A stretch of DNA of 64,000 nt, from NCBI GenBank assembly GCA_024331095.1, contig JANDJE010000002.1, forward strand, positions 119,441 through 183,440, written 5' to 3'. The position numbers and the translations under genes were made by a program. The stretch is from Nitrospira sp. GTDB lineage: Bacteria > Nitrospirota > Nitrospiria > Nitrospirales > Nitrospiraceae. Each line of letters opens with the position of its first letter. Position 1 is the stretch's first letter. A model generated the notes under the pieces. The model saw only the letters and a list, made by a program, of their open reading frames with translations, was not told where the DNA came from and did not search any database. This document shows, piece by piece, positions 51,764 through 59,982 of this stretch.

Positions 51764-51871
51764 GTGCCGCAAGCGTGACGTTCCGGTTTCGCGTGCCGAA
51801 TCGGCCGGAGTCTCAAAACGAGAAACCGGCCGCGAGACTTCCACCTGAACCGCCACAGGAGGGACACAACC

Positions 51872-52108
51872 ATGGCGACCAAAGCCTACATCCTCATCAA
51901 GGTCAAGGCCGGCAAGGCCAAAGATGTCGTCGCGGCGCTCAAACGGATTGCTGGCGTCGAACAGGCTCATTCCTGCTTCGGACGGCCCGACATTTTCGCG
52001 TTTATCAGCGTGCAAGACGAGCGCGCCCTTTCGGACGTCGTCATTTCAAAAATTCACACCATCGAAGGCGTTGAAGAAACCGACACGCATATCGTGGCGG
52101 ATCCCTGA
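51872..52108 (+). CDS. Stand-alone Lrp/AsnC effector-domain (RAM) protein
   Basis: This 78-aa protein consists only of the AsnC/Lrp ligand-binding domain, an alpha/beta fold (MATKAYILIKVKAGKAKDVV, then IFAFISVQDERALSDVVISK, IHTIEGVEETDTHIV). The DNA-binding domain of full Lrp proteins is missing. Such single-domain proteins bind amino acids and pair with other regulators in some bacteria; the ligand is unknown. GGAGGGACACAACC precedes the ATG. It is separated from its neighbours by short gaps. Confidence 0.88.
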   Translation: MATKAYILIKVKAGKAKDVVAALKRIAGVEQAHSCFGRPDIFAFISVQDERALSDVVISKIHTIEGVEETDTHIVADP

Positions 52109-52192
52109 TCGGCTCAGCGGGTTGATCGACGTCGCGATTGCACACCTCTTTTCGATGGCGCGTGGATGGCGCGCGGCCACCTGTCCGACGCA

Positions 52193-53215
52193 TCACTGCT
52201 GAGGACCAGGCGGCGACACGGGCGCGCCGTTTAATTCCGCGGACCGATAACAGGCATCGGCGAGCTCAACGGCGCGGCAGCCGTCTTCGCCTGTGATGGG
52301 CATCGGCAAGCCGGCGGCAATCGATTGCAGAAACGCCCGGAGCGTGAAGAGGACCGTTTGAGAAGGAGGATGTTCCCGCTTTTCCCGCTCCCCGCCGAGG
52401 CCGATCCAACGAACCAGACGGCGCGGCCAGTCCGCCCAGATCCGGCCCTGCGATCCGATCCATTCCACCGTTCCAACCCGCTCTCCCGTCACTCGCGCCA
52501 CGTCCACCAGACACTCCGTTCCCCCTTCCGTCACCAGAACGGCAGACACGACCGTTTCCGGCTCGTTCGCACCGGGCCTGTTCATGGTGCAACAAACCTC
52601 GCGCACCTCTTCGCCCGTCAGGTATCGGACCAAATCGAGCAGATGTACCCCGATCTCCAGCAAAGCCCCTCGCCCGCCATATCCCTGAGCATGATCAGCC
52701 CGATTGTCTTTGACTTCGACGTGACTGGTCAGGAGCAGCCGCTCCGATCGACCGAGACGTTCCTTCCAGGCGCAAACTCCTTCAATGGCGGCGTCGAACC
52801 GCAAAGTCTGGGCCGTCATCAAGGGCACGGCCGCTTGCCGAGCCATGGACACCATGGCCCGGGCCTCCGCTCCAGAGACGGCCAAGGGCTTTTCGATCAA
52901 CAGAGGTTTGCGGGCCTGCACCGCCAAACGACAAATCTCCGGAGCCAAGACCGGCGGAACGACGGCGACGACGGCCTCAACGGAAGGGTCCGCGATCAAC
53001 GATTCGCCCCGCCCGTACATCGTGACCGGGTGTGCGCCGGGCAGGTCCAGTCCTCGATCCGGATGCCGCCGGCAGACCGCCCTCAGAACGGCGGACGGAA
53101 GGTCATGGACGATATGCCGAGCATAGCGAATCCCATGTCGTCCGGCGCCGATCAATCCGATGCCGATCGGCCTGCCGCTGCCGATCGGCTCATAGGGCTG
53201 GTGATGTTCCGACAT
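52193..53215 (-). CDS. Gfo/Idh/MocA-family oxidoreductase
   Basis: This 340-aa protein has an N-terminal Rossmann fold with IGIGLIGAGRHGIRYARHI, followed by VEAVVAVVPPVLAPEICRLA and the catalytic-type motif KPLLIEKPLAVSGAEARAM (EKPL). The C-terminal domain begins near LTSHVEVKDNRADHAQGYGG, RGALLEIGVHLLDLVRYLTG (with the family's GGG..D..H.ID pattern). The family includes sugar dehydrogenases and reductases; the substrate cannot be told. The ATG at 53215 follows GGGGATGAT. The gene stands alone, divergent from the DLH-fold gene. Confidence 0.88.
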   Translation of the reverse strand: MSEHHQPYEPIGSGRPIGIGLIGAGRHGIRYARHIVHDLPSAVLRAVCRRHPDRGLDLPGAHPVTMYGRGESLIADPSVEAVVAVVPPVLAPEICRLAVQARKPLLIEKPLAVSGAEARAMVSMARQAAVPLMTAQTLRFDAAIEGVCAWKERLGRSERLLLTSHVEVKDNRADHAQGYGGRGALLEIGVHLLDLVRYLTGEEVREVCCTMNRPGANEPETVVSAVLVTEGGTECLVDVARVTGERVGTVEWIGSQGRIWADWPRRLVRWIGLGGEREKREHPPSQTVLFTLRAFLQSIAAGLPMPITGEDGCRAVELADACYRSAELNGAPVSPPGPQQ

Positions 53216-53415
53216 ATCATCCCCGCATGAATGAGAAGGCACGCGCCGATTGGACCGTATGGGCAGCACACCGGACGTGCGCGGCCCAACCATGGCACAA
53301 ACGGACGCCGAAGGCGAGAGAAACCATACGGAACCGACAAATGCAACAAGCCTCGCGAACTTCCGTCTCGGGAGTCCGTTGACAATCCGGCGAACGGCTC
53401 CCTATATTCGATCGC

Positions 53416-54213
53416 ATGACCGCAACCACTCACACGGCACCATTCACGCTGCAACAAATCGGCACGGGAACCGCCCGGTTCCCCAGCGGCGTACCCATTC
53501 CCACCCACACCGACCAAATGGTCGATCCCTATTTCCGAACGAGGATGCCGAAGGAACATCAGATCGATTGTCTGTTGTTCTGGCCCCAGGAAAAAGGGAC
53601 CTATCCGGGCGTTGTGCTGCTTCATGATTGGTGGGGCCTGACCGGCCAAATGAAGGATCTGGGCGCCCGTCTGGCCTGCGAAGGGTACATGGTCATCGTC
53701 CCCAACCTGTATGGCCGACTGGGCGGCATGGTGACCGCCAATGACGACGTGGCCGCAACCTTGTCGGAAAGGTTGGACCAGTCCCTGGCGTTGACGGACA
53801 TCAATTCCTGTTGCGAATATCTCAACACGCGCACCATTGCCAAGCGAAACGAACATGCCGTGGTAGGCTATGGCATGGGCGGCTCCTTCGCCCTGCGGTT
53901 CGCCTGGCACCGCAAACGGCTGAGAGCGGCCGTCTCCTACTATGGCACTCTGCCGCAACCGACCGGGGACCTCGTGAAGAATCTGTTGGCCCCCCTGTTG
54001 GTGCACCGGGCCGGAAAAACCTCGAATGAAGACATTGAAGCCTTTCGCGCCGCTGCCATCGGGCAGGGCAAGAAGGTGGAAACGTATCACTATCCGGATG
54101 CCGCTCGCGGATTTTGCAACGACGCCAGGCCCGATTTATACAGGGCCGACGATGCGGCGCTCGCCTGGGGACGGACCGCGCGGTTTCTCAAAACCTGTTT
54201 TCAAGGGACATGA
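53416..54213 (+). CDS. Dienelactone-hydrolase-fold protein lacking the catalytic triad
   Basis: This 265-aa protein aligns well to dienelactone hydrolases (PGVVLLHDWWGLTGQMKDLG, then ARLACEGYMVIVPNLYGR, and the C-terminal helix ALAWGRTARFLK). The triad is gone. The nucleophile elbow reads GYGMGG at 151-156, with Gly-153 where Cys or Ser stands. The Asp loop reads LLVHRAGKTSNED, with Thr-202 at the Asp position. The His loop YPDAARGF has Arg-231 for His. It is therefore probably a non-hydrolytic relative, perhaps ligand-binding; that is inference. The neighbouring gene overlaps its stop codon by 4 bases, so the two may act together. Confidence 0.85.
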   Translation: MTATTHTAPFTLQQIGTGTARFPSGVPIPTHTDQMVDPYFRTRMPKEHQIDCLLFWPQEKGTYPGVVLLHDWWGLTGQMKDLGARLACEGYMVIVPNLYGRLGGMVTANDDVAATLSERLDQSLALTDINSCCEYLNTRTIAKRNEHAVVGYGMGGSFALRFAWHRKRLRAAVSYYGTLPQPTGDLVKNLLAPLLVHRAGKTSNEDIEAFRAAAIGQGKKVETYHYPDAARGFCNDARPDLYRADDAALAWGRTARFLKTCFQGT

Positions 54214-55229
54214 CGATCCGTCTCCTTCCTGCACGGGATTTGAGGATGCACGGAAAGGCCATTCCAAACCAATACACCATCCTCGGCATCCTCACGGCGG
54301 CTGCCGTCTTATGCTGCCTGGTGCCGACGGCCGCCACGGCAACCGAAGATGTTTCGCCGGCGGCCTTGTTCGACATCGTGTCCGGTCACTCGTCCCGACT
54401 CGCTTCGCTCGATTCGAACGCCGCCGCCACGGCGCTCTTCATCTCAAGTGTCGGCCCTTCCCTCGGTCTCCAAGATGTGGCCGGTATCCTGAGCGCCAAG
54501 GGCATGGGAGTGTCACCCAAGGTCGCCCAGGAACTGGGCCTTGCGGAACTATCACAATCGGTCCATCAACTGATGGCCGCCTTGGCTGTGTGGCAACTGG
54601 CTGAGTCGGCCTTTCCGGCGTCATCCACGACCGACGCCCCTTCAGAAACGCGAGCGACTCCCTCTCATGCTCAACAGGAATGGCTGAGCAGCACCGTTCA
54701 TTTCACCGGATTGCCGGATTTGTTGAAACAGTTGTCAAGCCCGCCCTCCCACGCGACGCCCCCCTTGCCCGCTTCTTCAGCGGCGCCGTCAGACTCGGTT
54801 TTTGTCGCGGCGAACGTCGCTCGCGAGGCGCAGCGACAGGCGCTGACTTCCTGGTGGTCGCTCCGCGAGTGGAAACACCGTGTCCGCCGGACCAGAGGTC
54901 TCACTCGCCTCTGCGGCACGTGGCAATGGATCATCCACAACCATCAGAACCACCAAGAACAAAAACTGACTATGGTCTTCCCGCCGCCTGGTCGAACCAC
55001 GACGGAAAACCCACTCCCGGTCGAAACCATCGTGCTTGGCGACAGTATCTACCTACGGTGGGAAGACCGCGGCTTCGTGCAGGAAGACAGTTTGCTGTTC
55101 GTCACGGAAGGGCACAAACGGGACGGGATGACCGACGCCATGAAGATCGAAGGATCGTTTCTGAACAATCGAGGCGGATGGGGCCCGATCTCCGGCAAAC
55201 GCCTGGCCCCCTGCCCATCAGGATCATAA
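54210..55229 (+). CDS. Secreted protein of unknown function, coupled to the DLH-fold gene
   Basis: This 339-aa protein has a signal peptide (YTILGILTAAAVLCCLVPTA), an Ala/Ser/Pro-rich middle (about 35-200) and a more ordered C-terminal domain from about 230 (TRLCGTWQWIIHNHQNHQEQ, ETIVLGDSIYLRWEDRGFVQ). The ATG at 54210 overlaps the DLH stop (ATGA) behind AAGGGAC; an internal ATG at 54246 is the alternative. No family recognised. Two Cys in the last domain could form a disulfide. Confidence 0.72.
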   Translation: MTIRLLPARDLRMHGKAIPNQYTILGILTAAAVLCCLVPTAATATEDVSPAALFDIVSGHSSRLASLDSNAAATALFISSVGPSLGLQDVAGILSAKGMGVSPKVAQELGLAELSQSVHQLMAALAVWQLAESAFPASSTTDAPSETRATPSHAQQEWLSSTVHFTGLPDLLKQLSSPPSHATPPLPASSAAPSDSVFVAANVAREAQRQALTSWWSLREWKHRVRRTRGLTRLCGTWQWIIHNHQNHQEQKLTMVFPPPGRTTTENPLPVETIVLGDSIYLRWEDRGFVQEDSLLFVTEGHKRDGMTDAMKIEGSFLNNRGGWGPISGKRLAPCPSGS

Positions 55230-55277
55230 CCCTCGCATACGACGTCTCGACGGCAGCACTGCTTCACCACCATCGTT

Positions 55278-55691
55278 TTACTCTCCCGCCGGTCTCATCC
55301 CTTGCCAGGTCCGCCAGGCCAGCAGCAGCCAACCGGCAATAAACGTGAGGCCTCCGATGGGCGTGATCGGCCCCAGCCACCGCCAATCAAGCAGCGCCAT
55401 GCCGTAGAGGCTTCCGCAAAACATCACGAGCCCGGCGGCAAAACACCATCCGGCCTTCACAAGTCGATGATCCTTGAACACGCTCGCACCCATTCCGCTG
55501 AGGATCATGCCAAACGCATGGTACATCTGGTACCGCGTGCCGGTGTCATAGGCGGCCAACATCGACGGCTCCAATATGGACTTGAGCATGTGCGCGCCGA
55601 ACGCCCCGGCCGCCACGCCGACCCCCGCCACGACGCAGCCGATTGCCATTACCCGCCGAGCCGACACATTTACATCTCTGTCTACATCCAT
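55278..55691 (-). CDS. DUF423 family membrane protein
   Basis: This 137-aa protein has about four membrane helices and the DUF423 (YgdD) layout: VAGVGVAAGAFGAHMLKSIL, TGTRYQMYHAFGMILSGMGA, FAAGLVMFCGSLYGMALL and WLGPITPIGGLTFIAGWLLL. The role of the family is unknown. GAGGGGAACGG precedes the ATG. It stands alone between divergent or unrelated genes. Confidence 0.88.
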   Translation of the reverse strand: MDVDRDVNVSARRVMAIGCVVAGVGVAAGAFGAHMLKSILEPSMLAAYDTGTRYQMYHAFGMILSGMGASVFKDHRLVKAGWCFAAGLVMFCGSLYGMALLDWRWLGPITPIGGLTFIAGWLLLAWRTWQGMRPAGE

Positions 55692-56131
55692 GATCGCCGT
55701 TCCCCTCGTTGCTTCCCCCCCGCAACAAGCCGGCGCATCATACCGTGATCATCCGCCAAATCGCCATGCGCTCTTGCCGGAAGAACGGAGCGAAACGCCA
55801 ATCGCGAACGGACCATGACACGGAAAAGCGGGAACCAATGGCCTGTGGGAGGTGAGGTCATGGCACTGTAGCAGGCATGGCGGTCGTTGATGACTACCGC
55901 TAACCACCTCCATCCGACAGAACGGTCCTGGATATGCCGCAGTCAATAGTGATCACTGCCGCGCCTTGCAGCCCATCCCTACCACCATCTCTTGACAAAA
56001 TTCGGATGAGAACGATAGCGCGAAAAGTTTTTGCCTGGTTTCTTAGAGAAATTCTAAGGTGAAAGACACCGCGTGGCTAGCCAGTAAAGCAGGCGGTTTG
56101 CTTACTCGTTCGCCTTTCAAAGGAGGAACCT
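55692..56131. promoter_or_regulatory. Intergenic region with promoter and stem-loop leader before two micro-ORFs
   Basis: No gene from 55692 to 56131. A perfect -35 box TTGACA stands at 55992-55997, with only a weak -10 (TAGCGC) 18 bases on. The leader before the micro-ORF holds three stem-loops: CTTAGA/TCTAAG (56042-56058), GGTG/CACC (56058-56070) and GTAAAGCA/TGCTTAC (56084-56105, one bulge). They precede AAAGGAGG. They fit no riboswitch family I know. Confidence 0.4.
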
Positions 56132-56314
56132 ATGCTCAAATCACTCATTTCCAAATGGAAAAGCCGTAAGCAACACGGAACGTTTTCTGAAATGCCTGAT
56201 TGGCTTGTCGCCTTCTTCGCGATTTTTGGGTTCCTGATTGCAGGCTTTTACAGTTATGTCCTTGGGAAAGTTGTTCCCGAATGTTTAAAAATAGCAAACA
56301 ACGTCCCACATTGA
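56132..56314 (+). CDS. Micro-ORF, single-pass membrane protein
   Basis: This 60-aa protein has a basic N-terminus (MLKSLISKWKSRKQHG), one membrane helix at about 24-45 (WLVAFFAIFGFLIAGFYSYV), and a short polar tail with Cys. AAAGGAGGAACCT gives it one of the best ribosome sites in the window, so it is probably translated. Unknown function. It overlaps the next micro-ORF by 34 bases. Confidence 0.65.
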   Translation: MLKSLISKWKSRKQHGTFSEMPDWLVAFFAIFGFLIAGFYSYVLGKVVPECLKIANNVPH

Positions 56315-56439
56315 GCCAATGGGGTTGGCAAGGCTGGCTTCTGTCCGCCCTCCTGGCTACGTTGGGGTTCATAGTATGGCACTTTGGTTCTATTTCTTGG
56401 CGCTGCAGCGGAATTCTTCGTGACCGTTGGTACAAATGA
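56281..56439 (+). CDS. Second micro-ORF, overlapping, single-pass membrane protein
   Basis: This 52-aa frame starts with ATG at 56281, inside the previous gene, and continues in a different frame. It has a basic start (MFKNSKQRPTLSQWGWQGW), one hydrophobic helix LLSALLATLGFIVWHFGSIS and a basic end RDRWYK. A GGGAAAG lies 12 bases upstream. The pairing of two small basic, helix-bearing proteins by overlap suggests a coupled pair, but expression is unproven. Confidence 0.5.
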   Translation: MFKNSKQRPTLSQWGWQGWLLSALLATLGFIVWHFGSISWRCSGILRDRWYK

Positions 56440-56715
56440 ATGCGAACGTTAACAAGTTATTCCAGCGAACCGTCAACAATCTGCGCTTTTGCCGTCCGCC
56501 GAATTCACACCTTACAGTTCCAAAACCGCGCGAGCGATCCCACTTTAACGAACGATCGATCGGAGCCGGCCTAAGATGATTTCGCGCTTATTCATCTCCG
56601 CCTTGCCGCACAATGATTTTTCCCCCGGACGTATCGGGCTCGCTCCCTCCCTGCGCGGCAACTCCAACCGGCCGTGCGAGCCGCGGAACGGCGAGACACA
56701 CAGCGAGACGTTCTT

Positions 56716-56937
56716 CTATCGGAACCGTTTGATCGAACAGTAAAGCCCGTAGACTTGGGCCGCGACGCCGGTCACGAGGAGTGCCAGCGCGGTCCGAAGC
56801 CACGGCGAGGCAGGATGATCGAGGCCATACACGCCGACGACGAACCCCAGAGCGATGGAAAGAATGCCCACCGATCGCGCGACCACGCCCCGCAGCCGCC
56901 AATCGGTCCGCGAGGGAGTGGGGGGAGTCACCGGCAT
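56716..56937 (-). CDS. Small membrane protein
   Basis: This 73-aa protein has two hydrophobic segments (SVGILSIALGFVVGVYGLDH and LRTALALLVTGVAAQVYGLY) and a basic C-terminus (CSIKRFR). No family recognised. The ATG at 56937 has a weak GTGGGAAA upstream; a TTG at 56955 is an alternative. The 276 bases between it and the micro-ORFs show no gene. Confidence 0.6.
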   Translation of the reverse strand: MPVTPPTPSRTDWRLRGVVARSVGILSIALGFVVGVYGLDHPASPWLRTALALLVTGVAAQVYGLYCSIKRFR

Positions 56938-57070
56938 TGTTTTCCCACGAATCAAGGAACCGGCCGACGCCAGCAGTCAGGAGAAAAGAGGGACCGTCGG
57001 CTTGCCTGCTCAGCGTTACCTATCCCGCATATATCGGCGCCGAACTGGGTCAACAGAGCAAACAAGGGTG

Positions 57071-57523
57071 TCACGGGCCGGCACAGACCACTTCCCACAA
57101 GGCGTGATTGATCGTCTCCGGTTCGATCGGCAGCCACCGATCCACGTCCACGTAGCCTCTGGAAGCCTGGCCGGTTCCCATGTGGCCGGTGTATTCCGTG
57201 TAAGACAAGAAGCGAACCAGCTTTTGGCTGCAATCGATTTGTCTGAATGTCTCGCTTGAAAAAAACCGGTGCGGGGGCATCATGAACAAACCGAACCCGA
57301 CACTGCCTTGCATCACCTTGTAATCGGTCAATTGCCGAACGGTCACCACCGGTCCTTCCTTGATCATGACATGGGGGTCAATGTAGATGCTGCGGAGCCC
57401 CGAATCGAGATAGTCTCGGTCAACGGCAACCCATCCGGCCAGAGCTGGATTGTGCCCCAATGTCATAAGAACGAGCAAGAACGCCCAACGGCGGAGCAGC
57501 CGGAGATGGATCGGGCTCTTCAT
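57071..57523 (-). CDS. Surface-adhesin-E-like secreted protein
   Basis: This 150-aa protein has a signal peptide (WAFLLVLMTLGHNPALAG), then a single domain with WVAVDRDYLDSGLRSIYIDP, VVTVRQLTDYKVMQGSVGFG, SSETFRQIDCSQKLVRFLSY, and ends NHALWEVVCAGP. The pattern of a leading WxxV, IDC in mid-domain and WxxVC at the end matches the adhesin-E family, named from a Haemophilus adhesin. Its role in other bacteria is unclear. The two Cys could pair. The ATG at 57523 follows AAGGAAC. Confidence 0.75.
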   Translation of the reverse strand: MKSPIHLRLLRRWAFLLVLMTLGHNPALAGWVAVDRDYLDSGLRSIYIDPHVMIKEGPVVTVRQLTDYKVMQGSVGFGLFMMPPHRFFSSETFRQIDCSQKLVRFLSYTEYTGHMGTGQASRGYVDVDRWLPIEPETINHALWEVVCAGP

Positions 57524-57651
57524 GGATGTTCCTTCCTGGCCCCATACCGGCCGAGCAGAGATATAGTGTCCGGCGTTCGGAGAGATCGCCCTCACTCCTG
57601 GCTTCTTGAAGCCGAAGAACGACTCGTCGAGGAGAGGGCGCTTGTCTTTCA

Positions 57652-58035
57652 TTATCCTTCAAACACGTGACCGCATTTCAAGCAATGTAATTTCGCCGCC
57701 ACGATATTTTTCCATTCCTCCAGTTTTTTCTTGTACGACTTGTTCCTCCAAGTCCCGTATCCGACCCAGACGCCGAGAAAGCAAAGGGTGGTGACCAGGT
57801 CCAGCACGGCCTTTTCGTTCTCCGATCCGCCCGGTGTGCCGAAGCCCAGAATGATTCCGACGTTGATCGGAATCGCGAGCAAAAATCCCTGAACATATCC
57901 CCATGGCTGCCGTGGGGGAGTGTATTGCTCCGCCATGCCGCCTCGCACACCCTCGATCGCTTCTTGACGGATCACATCACTGAGTCGTTTGGTCCCGTCG
58001 GCATTGCACGAAGGACACGTGACAGTATCCGACAT
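57652..58035 (-). CDS. Small membrane protein with terminal zinc-ribbon motifs
   Basis: This 127-aa protein begins with CPSCNADG at residues 7-14 and ends with LHCLKCGHVFEG, so the two CxxC pairs may form a single zinc ribbon at the folded ends. Between them are two hydrophobic helices (VQGFLLAIPINVGIILGFGT and AVLDLVTTLCFLGVWVGYGT). An excellent AAGGAGGTGTCAC precedes the ATG at 58035. Function unknown; a membrane-anchored metal- or nucleic-acid-binding protein is possible. Confidence 0.75.
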   Translation of the reverse strand: MSDTVTCPSCNADGTKRLSDVIRQEAIEGVRGGMAEQYTPPRQPWGYVQGFLLAIPINVGIILGFGTPGGSENEKAVLDLVTTLCFLGVWVGYGTWRNKSYKKKLEEWKNIVAAKLHCLKCGHVFEG

Positions 58036-58252
58036 GTGACACCTCCTTCGGAATAGACATGGGCTGTAAATCGGTGTCGATATGATAATACTTTTATGAA
58101 AGCCTCGCCACCTCTCCCCACCCCATCGGGTCCGGCTGCCTGAGTCACCGTCCTTGCCTTGTCGCCCCCGAACTTCCAAATCTCGGCTCTCTGCCATACA
58201 ATAATTTTAAAGATAAACGTATCGCCCAGGACACAGAGGAAAGGAGCCGCCC

Positions 58253-58843
58253 ATGACGCCTCTTGCAAACACGACGGTTTCGTTGTCACTGACCATCCTG
58301 ACTCTCCTCGCTCTCTTCACAGGGACCGCGCCATCGGCCTTCGGCGAAGGAGGAGCCCGCCGCGACGTCATACGGCACGCCGAGGCTCAGACCGCGGAGG
58401 CCGCCGCTCCGATTTCTATATCAAGGCGTGCCACGATTTTAGATCAGAGCGGGAACGTCCTGCGACAAGGGACCAACGGCTGGACGTGCGTTTCCGACAA
58501 TCGAGACAAGGGCGGTCAGGGCCCCGTCTGCATGAACGAGTCTTGGGCCGAGTTTGCGAACGCCTTGAAAGCCAACCGGCTCCCCGTCGGCAACCAGATC
58601 GGTATCGCCTACATGTTGCGCGGCGGCCGGTCAATGAACAGCCCGGCCTCCTCTGCCATGGAGGCACCGGCTGATCACCCCTCTGTAACAGAAGTGGGAC
58701 CCCATATGATGGTGAGGCTCCCAAACCCAACCCTCTTAGCCGGTTTGCCGACTTCTCCGGAACAAGGAGGGCCATGGGTCCGGTGGGCCGGAACCCCCTA
58801 CGCCCATATCGTTATCCCTGTCGAGAGTGATCAGGCTCGGTAG
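58253..58843 (+). CDS. Secreted protein of unknown function
   Basis: This 196-aa protein has a signal peptide (LTILTLLALFTGTAPSAFGE) and a domain with RQGTNGWTCVSDNRDKGGQG, PVCMNESWAEFANALKAN and LPVGNQIGIAYMLRGG. The two Cys (in WTCV and PVCM) may form a disulfide. The C-terminus HMMVRLPNPTLLAGLP is Pro-rich. I recall no family. AAAGGAGCCGCCC precedes the ATG; GC-poor sequence upstream may hold the promoter. Confidence 0.75.
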   Translation: MTPLANTTVSLSLTILTLLALFTGTAPSAFGEGGARRDVIRHAEAQTAEAAAPISISRRATILDQSGNVLRQGTNGWTCVSDNRDKGGQGPVCMNESWAEFANALKANRLPVGNQIGIAYMLRGGRSMNSPASSAMEAPADHPSVTEVGPHMMVRLPNPTLLAGLPTSPEQGGPWVRWAGTPYAHIVIPVESDQAR

Positions 58844-58898
58844 CCGGCGGCACGTTCGATTGAGATCACACCACACAGGAGAGACGACAGGTGACAGG

Positions 58899-59072
58899 AT
58901 GAGAATGTTCCAATTGCGACAGACTCTTCATTACGAACTGACCATCGCGGCGGGAACCGAGCAGGAAGCGATCCTTAAGGCGAAAGGGATTCCCTTGACT
59001 CAATGGACCGCCGAACCGGGCGAGATCACGGCGGAGTTGGTCGACGAAACCGATGAAATCGATGAATACTGA
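58899..59072 (+). CDS. Small acidic protein, unknown
   Basis: This 57-aa protein (MRMFQLRQTLHYELTIAAGT) has an acidic tail (AELVDETDEIDEY). It has no membrane helix. It resembles small beta-alpha proteins, but no family can be named. A GACAGG lies before the ATG at 58899. It lies 55 bases after the secreted-protein gene and could be co-transcribed. Confidence 0.6.
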   Translation: MRMFQLRQTLHYELTIAAGTEQEAILKAKGIPLTQWTAEPGEITAELVDETDEIDEY

Positions 59073-59209
59073 TCACGAGACGGTCTCGGCTACCGATTGC
59101 GCGTTATGACGGCACCTTGGGGGGGGAAGGAGTCTCCTCGCTTCCCCTTCTTTGGTTTCAATGTACCCTCCTCTCGCCCAGAGCCGTCGAATCTCTCAGG
59201 ATCGGCTTT

Positions 59210-59479
59210 CTAGGGATGGGCGCCGCCCGTCGGCTTCCCGCCGGTTTCCTCTATTCTGCTCAGACAGTCGTTAAACGCCACCCGTCGTTGAACGAACGAC
59301 CAGAACATCTTGTACTGGTTGACCCGTTCCAACTGCGTCACATATTCATTGCATTGCTGTTCTTTCCAGGGTTCCAGATTGTCGGGAGGGGCGGTTGACG
59401 CCATCCAGGCTCCCAATCCTCCGCCGACAACGACCAAAACCAGACTCCCGATCACCACGATCATTTTTGTGCTGCTCAT
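59210..59479 (-). CDS. Small single-pass membrane protein
   Basis: This 89-aa protein has one N-terminal helix (MIVVIGSLVLVVVGGGLGAW) and a polar domain with two Cys (QQCNEYVTQLERVNQYKMFW, FNDCLSRIEETGG). It may be periplasmic with a disulfide. No family recognised. AGAGGGATAC precedes the ATG. It lies 50 bases after tRNA-Leu on the same strand. Confidence 0.65.
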   Translation of the reverse strand: MSSTKMIVVIGSLVLVVVGGGLGAWMASTAPPDNLEPWKEQQCNEYVTQLERVNQYKMFWSFVQRRVAFNDCLSRIEETGGKPTGGAHP

Positions 59480-59529
59480 GTATCCCTCTTTTTGTAACGT
59501 GACTCCGATCCGTCGGGTATCCTCAATAC

Positions 59530-59619
59530 TGGTGCCGGAGGCCGGAATCGAACCGGCACGGGCCTTGTGAGCCCGAGGGATTTTAAGTCCCTTGCGTCTA
59601 CCAATTCCGCCACTCCGGC
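59530..59619 (-). tRNA. tRNA-Leu (anticodon TAA)
   Basis: A 90-base class II tRNA including the encoded CCA. The acceptor stem is GCCGGAG with CTCCGGC, discriminator A. The D arm starts TGGCGGAATTGGTAGACGC, typical of tRNA-Leu. The anticodon stem AGGGA/TCCCT holds loop CTTAAAA with TAA. A long variable arm (GGGCTCACAAGGCCC) follows. It decodes UUA/UUG. Confidence 0.97.
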
Positions 59620-59982
59620 AGTTCGGCCCGTTGACGACACTGTACCTATTGTGCGTTTCCCTCCCGTCAGGCACCACAGGCGGCGAAACTGTAACATCGC
59701 GCCGGGACCGATTCAAGACAGAGACCAAACGACGCATAACGCCCGAAGCCCTCGATCGCGCATTGATGAAAGTCGTGCGGCCCACGGATCGTGGCCTGAG
59801 ACAGCCGGAATGGATTCTCTCATCTCTTGCATGTCCGCGGGCGGCATCGGTACTGTGTAACCACGCCTGCATCAGGTCCGGGCCTTAGATTCTCTGAACC
59901 GACAGAGGTGACGTTCCACTTCTTCCGCGAGTCACGCGCGTGCTCAAGGCACATGGCGACGAGTCCGGTCCCGAGGTGACAC
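59620..59982. other. Non-coding stretch upstream of tRNA-Leu and the next membrane protein gene
   Basis: No gene is convincing in these 363 bases; open frames here lack ribosome sites and family resemblance. It should hold the tRNA-Leu promoter on the minus strand (a weak TACAGT -10 at about 30 bases from the tRNA) and the promoter for the gene at 59983. Confidence 0.5.

Noticed and set aside
55990..56131. Possible cyclic-di-GMP or other known riboswitch in the leader of the micro-ORFs
   Set aside because: The conserved bases of the c-di-GMP, fluoride and mini-ykkC motifs I could check are missing; only generic stem-loops remain.
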